Source: UBA4658 sp002405485
Lineage (GTDB): Bacteria; Planctomycetota; Phycisphaerae; Phycisphaerales; UBA1924
Direction: 5' to 3'
DNA length: 37,543 bases
Assembly: GCA_036823255.1 (NCBI GenBank)
Contig: DAISGC010000031.1
Coordinates: 1-37,543 of the forward strand
Shown here: positions 32,123-37,543 of the stretch, in pieces
Layout of the letters: every line of letters starts with the position of its first letter
Numbering within the stretch: position 1 is the stretch's first letter
The notes under the pieces: generated by a model
The model's database searches: none
Seen by the model: only the letters and a program-made list of their open reading frames with translations
Told to the model about the DNA's origin: nothing
Position numbers and translations under genes: made by a program

Positions 32123-33145
32123 TCAGCGACTCGGCTCTTCCCCCGCGGGCTCCAGAGCCCCAAGCCCACGAAGATCGGCCAGGGGCTCCTGGAACGAGCA
32201 GGAGCCGTACGACAGCGCAAACTCGTCCCGCGCCAACTGCACCCTGTCCACGTCCACATGCACCCCGCGCCAGCGGAGCTCATGATCCTCGAACACGAAC
32301 GCTCGTGGGTCGGACTCCAGAAGGATCTTCTCGGTGGTCGCACCATCCACCCGCAGAGCGTGCAGAACAACCGCCGAGACAAACACATTCAGATATCCGT
32401 GCATCACGCCCCGCGGACACCCGGGCTCGTATGCGAGCGGATGCTCCGCCCGGATGGCGTGGTGCAGGCCCGCCGTGGCCTTGAACGGAACGTCCGCCGC
32501 ATGGCAGGCGTGCAGGAACGCCGCCACGCTCTTTGCCGATGGAATCGCCTCAGGCGTCACGCCCCCGGTGCGGATCTTGGCCCCGGCGTCGGCTCCGGCG
32601 AGCGCGGCGATCGGCCCACGAAGGTCAACCGGGCCTTCCCCCTGCTGCACCGGAAGCTCGAAGAATGGGAACACGCCCTGAGCCATGATGTCCAGCGTCG
32701 ACTCGATGAACGCGCCGAGTCGGCTCGCATCCACGCCGCAGTCCGCCGGGGGCTTGATCTCCATCGCGTCGATGACGGCGTGCCCAGCCTGCCGACGGGA
32801 GTGCCGATCGTTGAACGCGAAGATCAGATCCAGATCACGATCCGGATCATCACTCAGCACCGACAGCGGCCAGAGGTCAACATCCTGCCCTCGCGGCAGA
32901 TGACGGTCGGCCGCGGCAGAAAACTCATCCAGCCGAGAAACCGGCACCACGAACCGGCCCAGCATCCACGCCTCCTCGCCGGCGAGCACCTCGGCGTACG
33001 CGGCGACCGCCTTCTCCATCGGGAGCTTCGCGGGGGGAAACAGCCCGGCATAGTCGACAAGACCGGACATCAGCGCGTGCACCGGGCGTATCTCAGGCCG
33101 GGAACGCTGGATCGGCGAGTTCGAAACGGGACGCGGGCTGCTCAT
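32123..33145 (-). CDS. Conserved protein of unknown function
   Basis: A 340-residue soluble protein. Several stretches look strongly conserved: LVDYAGLFPPAKLPMEKAV near residues 29-47, AKIRTGGVTPEAIPS (about 190-204), FKATAGLHHAIR (about 221-232) and GYLNVFVSAVVLHA (about 249-262). The last ends SYGSCSFQEPL, another probable active-site-like motif. The pattern of short beta strands and helices suggests an alpha/beta barrel, but I recognise no catalytic family. The ATG overlaps the stop of the MFS gene (ATGA), so the two are likely translated together. Whether its role relates to the MFS substrate is open. Confidence 0.8.
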   Translation of the reverse strand: MSSPRPVSNSPIQRSRPEIRPVHALMSGLVDYAGLFPPAKLPMEKAVAAYAEVLAGEEAWMLGRFVVPVSRLDEFSAAADRHLPRGQDVDLWPLSVLSDDPDRDLDLIFAFNDRHSRRQAGHAVIDAMEIKPPADCGVDASRLGAFIESTLDIMAQGVFPFFELPVQQGEGPVDLRGPIAALAGADAGAKIRTGGVTPEAIPSAKSVAAFLHACHAADVPFKATAGLHHAIRAEHPLAYEPGCPRGVMHGYLNVFVSAVVLHALRVDGATTEKILLESDPRAFVFEDHELRWRGVHVDVDRVQLARDEFALSYGSCSFQEPLADLRGLGALEPAGEEPSR

Positions 33146-34548
33146 GCGGGAATGTTAGGGACACCCGGAGCCTTGACGATCGGCGGACTGTCGGCGGCGA
33201 CCTCGCGCAGCGGGCCGAGTTGCCGAAGCGACGGAAACACCCTCGCGATGATCAGGACAACTCCGATCGTCCCGATGCCGCCCACGATCACCGACCCGAC
33301 GGCCCCGATCGGTCGAGCGGCGTCCACGGCCAGACCCCGCGCGACTGCCAGCGCTTCGATCGCCGCCTGCACACCGGTCGACTGCATCTTGCCAAGCTCG
33401 TTGCTGGACTCGATGAAGACGCTGTTGACCGCCGAGACCCGACCACGCAACGCGTCGGGCGTCCGAAGCGGAACAAGCTGGTGCCGGATGACCACGCTCA
33501 CGTTGTCGAGCATGCCCCCGAGAAACAGCATCGCAAGCGAGAGCCACAGGTTCTTCGACAGCCCGAACACGATCGTCGCCAGCCCGAATCCCGCCACCGA
33601 CCAGAGCAGGGCCCGACCCGCGCGTCGGAACGGCGGGCGGTGGGCGAGATACAGGCCCATCAGCACCGCGCCAGCGTAGGGCGCGGCGGTGAGCACCCCG
33701 AGTTCAAACGCCCCGACTTTCAGCACGTCCTCGGCGATGACCGGCAGCAGCCCGACAGCGCCGCCGATGAGCACCGCCAGCAGGTCCAGCGCCAGCGCAC
33801 CAAGCACGATCTTGTCGCGCCACACGAATCGCATCCCGTCCAGCATGCCCGCCGCGAGCATGCCCACCGACACGCCCGCTCGCGGGATTGTCTCCTGCGC
33901 TCTTGGTCGCATGAGCATCCCGCTGACCGCGAACGTCAGGCAGGAGAGCACCGTCAGGAGATAGACCGGCGTGGCCGCGGCGGTGCCCGCGAAGCGATCG
34001 CTCCACCGCGGGGCATGCTCGATGATCACGCCCGCCAGAATCGGCCCAACCATCGCCGACAGATGGAACGCGCTGCTGTTCCACGTGACGGCATTGTGGA
34101 ACGCGTCCTTGTGCACGAGCAGCGGGAGCAGACTCGATCGCACCGGCCCGTTGAACACCCGGGCGCACCCGCTCAGCACCACCAGCACGTACAGCAGCGC
34201 GATCGGCGCCCGCGTCAGACACGCGACGGCAATGCCCAGCGAGATGATCGCAAACGCCACCTGCGTCAGCACCAGCACGCGCTGCCGACTCACCAGATCG
34301 ATGATCTGACCGGCCGGAAGCGCCAGCAGCAGAACCGGCAGCACACGGCACAGGCCCACGTACCCCAGCGAGAGCGGATCATCCGTGCGCTGATACACCT
34401 CCCACGCAAGCGCCATCGCCTGCATCTGCAAACCCATCGACGCCGGAAACCAGCCCCCGACAAACAGCCGATAGTCGCGCTCCCGCAGCGCGGCGTACGC
34501 GTCGTGCCTCGGCTCTTCTCCCACACGTGATTCCGGCGTCGTTGACAA
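33142..34548 (-). CDS. MFS transporter (MFS_3/EntS-like)
   Basis: A 468-residue major facilitator with twelve or so hydrophobic segments. It begins ALRERDYRLFVGGWFPASMGLQMQ, the opening typical of the EntS/MFS_3 subgroup of exporters. Conserved DRLVSRQ-like loops (IDLVSRQRVLV) and RMRGRVSA-like (TPDALRGRVSAVNSVF) motifs are present. I prefer a TTG start at 34548 (MSTTPESR), because a TATTCT hexamer ends 8 bases before it; an ATG at 34602 would add 18 basic residues. Its stop overlaps the downstream conserved-protein start. The substrate is unknown. Confidence 0.9.
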   Translation of the reverse strand: MSTTPESRVGEEPRHDAYAALRERDYRLFVGGWFPASMGLQMQAMALAWEVYQRTDDPLSLGYVGLCRVLPVLLLALPAGQIIDLVSRQRVLVLTQVAFAIISLGIAVACLTRAPIALLYVLVVLSGCARVFNGPVRSSLLPLLVHKDAFHNAVTWNSSAFHLSAMVGPILAGVIIEHAPRWSDRFAGTAAATPVYLLTVLSCLTFAVSGMLMRPRAQETIPRAGVSVGMLAAGMLDGMRFVWRDKIVLGALALDLLAVLIGGAVGLLPVIAEDVLKVGAFELGVLTAAPYAGAVLMGLYLAHRPPFRRAGRALLWSVAGFGLATIVFGLSKNLWLSLAMLFLGGMLDNVSVVIRHQLVPLRTPDALRGRVSAVNSVFIESSNELGKMQSTGVQAAIEALAVARGLAVDAARPIGAVGSVIVGGIGTIGVVLIIARVFPSLRQLGPLREVAADSPPIVKAPGVPNIPA

Positions 34549-34556
34549 GCGGAGCA

Positions 34557-34562
34557 AGAATA
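34557..34562 (-). promoter_or_regulatory. -10 hexamer, leaderless-type, for the MFS gene
   Basis: On the minus strand this reads TATTCT and ends 8 bases before the TTG at 34548. It supports that start over the ATG at 34602. Confidence 0.4.
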
Positions 34563-34682
34563 CCGCGTGTTTCCGCCGTCGCCTTTCGCCGTCTTGCGGC
34601 ATTGCGAGAGCCGCGGAAAGAGATCTGTCGGATCTCTCCCTCGATCCATGACAGATCGGCCAATCTCAGGCATCCTGTTTCA

Positions 34683-35093
34683 TCAGCGGGAGGAAAGCGC
34701 CGTCACCCACGCGTGCACCGCGTCGGTGTCCGGGAGCGCGGCAAGATCGACGACGGTGCGGTACAGCCCGTCACCGTCATACTCGCTGCGCTGCACCGCG
34801 CCAAAGAGCGCCACGGGGCGATCGTCGATCAGGTGCACGGCGATCAACAGCTCTCGACCGTCATAGCACATCCGCCGAGACCGGAACACGATCTGCGATC
34901 GGCTCAGCTCGCACGCCCGACCAGACCACGTCGCACCCGGTCGGCCACGCTCGTCAAGTTCCGCAAGGTCCAGATCTGCCTTGAACGAAACGTTCGACTT
35001 GCCCGCCGGACGTGGACTCGGCTGGACCATGCCATCACCGCGGCCTTCAAGCCCCCGGCGACCGGACCCATCTCCAGACACGTACAGCCCCAT
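34683..35093 (-). CDS. PilZ-like domain protein
   Basis: A 136-residue protein. Residues about 53-136 form a beta-barrel-like block (WSGRACELSRSQIVFRSRR ... VALFGAVQRSEYDGDGLYRTVVDLAAL) of PilZ appearance. The usual c-di-GMP motif (D/N-x-S-x2-G) reads ELSRSQI, so the final glycine is missing and binding may be lost. The first 50 residues are basic and low in structure; an internal ATG at residue 22 may be the true start. The gene is divergent from the glycosyltransferase, 149 bases apart. The family call is moderate. Confidence 0.55.
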   Translation of the reverse strand: MGLYVSGDGSGRRGLEGRGDGMVQPSPRPAGKSNVSFKADLDLAELDERGRPGATWSGRACELSRSQIVFRSRRMCYDGRELLIAVHLIDDRPVALFGAVQRSEYDGDGLYRTVVDLAALPDTDAVHAWVTALSSR

Positions 35094-35242
35094 GCATGCT
35101 CCAGCGCGGAACTCCCGCGCTGCAGTTCATCGGCTCGACGCATAGACCGCCTTGCTCCCTCCGGCATTCTCGGACCGGCTCGGCCCCCGGTCATCCGGGC
35201 AATCACTACCATCAACCCGTCTTTCCTGCCCTGACCGCTCTC

Positions 35243-36118
35243 ATGCCCAGGCAACACGTCATCCTCTGCACGCACACGACGCTGCACGTCCGCCGCTGCC
35301 TGCTGGGCTTTGCAGCGCAGACTCGTCCCCCGGACTCCATCACACTCTCCTGCGACGTCGAGCAGCAGGACATCGTGGACGTCGTCGATCGTTCCTGCAC
35401 AGAGACCGGCCTTCGAGTGCGGGTGCTGCAGCGCGCTCACGCCGGCGCCGCACGGTGCAGCCAGGTTCGCAACAACGCCGTGCGAGACCTCCTGAACCGC
35501 ATCGATCCGTCCGGCGCCGATCGCCTGATCTTCCTCGATGGCGACACTGTTCCCAGCGCCGACATGGTCGCCCGGCATGAGATCCTCGGCGCCGAGCGCG
35601 GCCTGGTGTCGACTTTCAGGGTCAACCTCACCCCCGAGCAGACCGATCGCTTCGACGAGGCCGCCCTCAGGGATCAGCGCGAGCCCGTTGCCCTGACCGC
35701 GGCGCAGCGCACCGAACTGGACCGTCGCCACGCTCGCTACGCCCGGCAGCTTCTTTGGCGCCGCATCGGGCTCGGCAAGCCGCACAAGCCCCGGCTCATC
35801 GGCGGTCACTTCTCCACCCCGCTGCGCGCGTATCTCGATGTCAACGGGTGCGACGAGGCCTATCAGGGATACGGCCAGGAGGACGACGACCTCGCACGCC
35901 GACTTCACGGCGCGGGATGGAGGAGCGTGATCGCCGTGCGCGACATCATCGTGTATCACCTGCATCATCCCACGCGGGCTCCGGCCTCCTGGGACAGCGC
36001 ACCGGGCGTTGCCCGGTTCCGCCGCAAGACCCCCATCCGCACCGAACTCGGACTGGATCGTCCCGCGCCGCAGGGACCGATCGTCGCCGTGGATTGCCCG
36101 CGTGGAGCACGCCCATGA
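35243..36118 (+). CDS. Glycosyltransferase with galactosyltransferase-like C-terminal domain
   Basis: A 291-residue GT-A-type enzyme that would transfer a sugar from a nucleotide donor. The metal motif is FLDGDT (Asp99, Asp101). The later motif YQGYGQEDDDLARRL (about 211-225) matches the Glyco_transf_7C signature of galactosyl- and N-acetylgalactosaminyl-transferases. The end is Pro/Arg-rich. I chose the ATG at 35243, where the family domain begins. The stop overlaps the ATG of the next gene (ATGA). A TACCAT hexamer at 35208-35213 is too far upstream to be leaderless. Confidence 0.85.
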   Translation: MPRQHVILCTHTTLHVRRCLLGFAAQTRPPDSITLSCDVEQQDIVDVVDRSCTETGLRVRVLQRAHAGAARCSQVRNNAVRDLLNRIDPSGADRLIFLDGDTVPSADMVARHEILGAERGLVSTFRVNLTPEQTDRFDEAALRDQREPVALTAAQRTELDRRHARYARQLLWRRIGLGKPHKPRLIGGHFSTPLRAYLDVNGCDEAYQGYGQEDDDLARRLHGAGWRSVIAVRDIIVYHLHHPTRAPASWDSAPGVARFRRKTPIRTELGLDRPAPQGPIVAVDCPRGARP

Positions 36119-36780
36119 GCCGACCCGAGCTTGCCCAGGTCGCCGGTCATCTGCGTTCGCTCATCCGCGGCGTGATTCCCGCGGAACTGCTCGCTCGCGA
36201 TGCCGGAGCTGCAGGGGCGTTTCGCGACGAGCGGAGCAACCGACTCGCCGTCGACGCCCCGCTGCTGGCCAGCGCGTTCGACCTTCCTCTTGAAGACGCC
36301 GAGCACGCCGACGAGTCGAGCGATCTTCGATTGTGGCGAGCGGCGATCAAGGGCGGGCCCGGTCCGGTCGAGCTTGCACCCGGCTCCGCCGCACCGCTGT
36401 GCACGCACCCTCCGCGCGTCTCGATCGAGGTCTGGACCGAGGCCGAGCTCTCGGCACTGCACGCGCTCTGGCGGATCGCCCGTGTGACGGGCCGGGACGA
36501 TCTGCGAACGCGGTGCATCGACGCGGCCATCTGGCACGCCGAGAACACCCAGCCCGACAACGCCACCAATCACCCTTGGGCCGCGCACGTCTTCCACATC
36601 GCATCGGAGGCGACCGGCGTCTGGGAGCTGCAGCACTACGCCCAGACGCTCGTGCACAACGCGATGATCGGCGGCCGCGTGCGCGTCCGCTCGGCGATCA
36701 TCCTCCTGGATTGCGCCCGTGAGCTGGAACGGCTGATCGATCCCGGGCATGCCGCGCCCGCCGCGGGATCGCACGGCTAG
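36115..36780 (+). CDS. Unknown soluble protein coupled to the glycosyltransferase
   Basis: A 221-residue protein with no family I recognise. It is helical, with stretches such as ALHALWRIARVTGRDDL, CIDAAIWHAENTQPDNATNHPWAAHVF and YAQTLVHNAMIGGRVRVRSAIILLDCARELERL. Patterns of Trp-His residues and paired helices suggest an alpha-toroid or helical-bundle fold like some glycan-acting proteins, but this is a guess. The start ATG overlaps the glycosyltransferase stop. The stop overlaps the convergent pyrG end by 4 bases. Confidence 0.75.
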   Translation: MSRPELAQVAGHLRSLIRGVIPAELLARDAGAAGAFRDERSNRLAVDAPLLASAFDLPLEDAEHADESSDLRLWRAAIKGGPGPVELAPGSAAPLCTHPPRVSIEVWTEAELSALHALWRIARVTGRDDLRTRCIDAAIWHAENTQPDNATNHPWAAHVFHIASEATGVWELQHYAQTLVHNAMIGGRVRVRSAIILLDCARELERLIDPGHAAPAAGSHG

Positions 36781-37543
36781 ACGTGCGCCGCGGGAGCGTG
36801 GGCCGCGCCCGGGCGCGATCCGCGAAGCCACTTCGTCACGCTCGAGTCCAGCGAGTGCCGCTCCGCCGATCGATACTTCCGCTGCAGCGTCGCCGCCACA
36901 AGGCCCATGAACAGCGGCTGCGGTCCAAGCGGGCGACTGGTCAGCTCGGGATGGAACTGCGCCGCGATGAAGAACGGATGCGTGGGCACATCGGCAACCG
37001 CCGCGGCGTGCGCATCCAGCGGCTGAGCCAGCTCAAGCACCTGCATGATCGGCTGGCTGGGGTGCCGACCGGAGAAGATCAGCCCGGCCTGCTCGAGGCG
37101 GTCGATGTACTGCGGCTCCACCTCGTAGCGATGCCGGAACCGCTCGCGAATCGAGACCGCACCGCCGACCGGCCCCCCGACTCGGTGGCGATAGAGAAAC
37201 TCCGCAAGCGAGCCGCCGCGGAGGTCGACCTCCTGCCCGCCAAGACGCATCGTGCCCCCGAGCCCCTCGATGCGCTTCTGCTCCGGAAGCTCGCTGATGA
37301 CCGGGTCGAGCACCGACGCGTCGAACTCCGTCGAGTTCGCCGAGCCCAGCCCGAGAACATTCCGCGCAAACTCGATGACCGCCACCTGGAATCCCAGGCA
37401 GATGCCGAGATAGGGAACAAGCTGCTCCCGGCAATGCCGGACGCACTGGATCTTTCCCTACACCCCGCGCGGGCCGGAAGCCCCCGGGACGGTGGCCCCC
37501 TCCCCCCCGCCTACCACCCCCCCCCGCCCGCGGCCGATGCCCA
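36777..37543 (-). CDS. pyrG: CTP synthase, C-terminal part (partial, right edge)
   Basis: The glutamine amidotransferase end of CTP synthase, which makes CTP from UTP and glutamine. The nucleophile Cys is encoded at 37400-37398 in YLGICLGFQ. The frame continues through FARNVLGLGSANSTEF and YRHRVGG-like loops to QFHPELTSRPLGP. The N-terminal synthetase domain lies beyond the window. Upstream of 37457 the reading frame is broken by a TAG, while the codons around it (PGGF-like, then RG-x-GKIQ) still recall the family. This region is full of C runs, so the break is probably a sequencing error rather than a pseudogene. Confidence 0.85.

Overview
The window looks like a piece of a GC-rich chromosome from the Planctomycetota, most likely the Phycisphaerae. 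The base composition is high in G and C. Two secreted proteins end in paired EF-hand-like (dockerin-type) repeats whose last two residues are Gly-Cys, a tail known from Phycisphaerales. A membrane protein carries the Cys-x2-Cys-Gly-Tyr ... Cys-Pro-x-Cys-Gly ribbon common in planctomycetes. An RHS tip contains dockerin-like repeats, and a 65-residue exported protein has a PEP-CTERM-like tail. The right edge behaves like a low-quality contig end.

Layout: 25-3840 (minus) holds a zinc-ribbon membrane protein, an orphan RHS tip with a Cys-rich end, and a DUF1338 (2-oxoadipate dioxygenase/decarboxylase-like) enzyme. 3961-7009 (minus) is a fructose-type PTS IIC-IIB pair followed by a sigma-54 response regulator. 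7133-9545 holds a sugar ABC ATPase, a SpoIIE-type phosphatase and the small exported protein. 9783-14828 holds a fusion of a B12-binding domain with a MeaB-type GTPase, an MgtC/DUF4010 membrane protein, a class I amidotransferase hydrolase and a DUF4340-like membrane-anchored protein. A Val tRNA follows. 15259-22069 is the most interesting block. A secreted dockerin protein is divergent from a four-gene run: ECF sigma factor, soluble adaptor or anti-sigma-like protein, TPR-CHAT protease and secreted subtilase with a dockerin tail. 22103-26097 holds ligA, a divergent folD, tatA and a Met-type tRNA. 26282-30496 holds a TraB-like protein with a type II secretion pseudopilin domain inside it, a small membrane protein, groES, lysA and a DCC thiol oxidoreductase. 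30634-37543 holds pyrC, a conserved protein coupled to an MFS transporter, a PilZ-like protein, a glycosyltransferase with an unknown partner, and the 3' end of pyrG.

Main candidate system: ECF sigma, adaptor, TPR-CHAT and subtilase form a compact run on one strand. It could link an intracellular caspase-like sensor to sigma-factor control and an exported protease. GTTC/GAAC half-sites lie at the sigma-adaptor junction, and an inverted repeat lies upstream of the sigma gene.

A second, window-wide signal is promoter placement. Thirteen genes have a TAnnnT hexamer ending 5-9 bases before the start codon, and I saw no convincing Shine-Dalgarno sequence in that short gap. This suggests widespread leaderless transcription. 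It also decided several starts here (24448, 27661, 34548). All functional statements are read from the sequence by eye; no database search was run.
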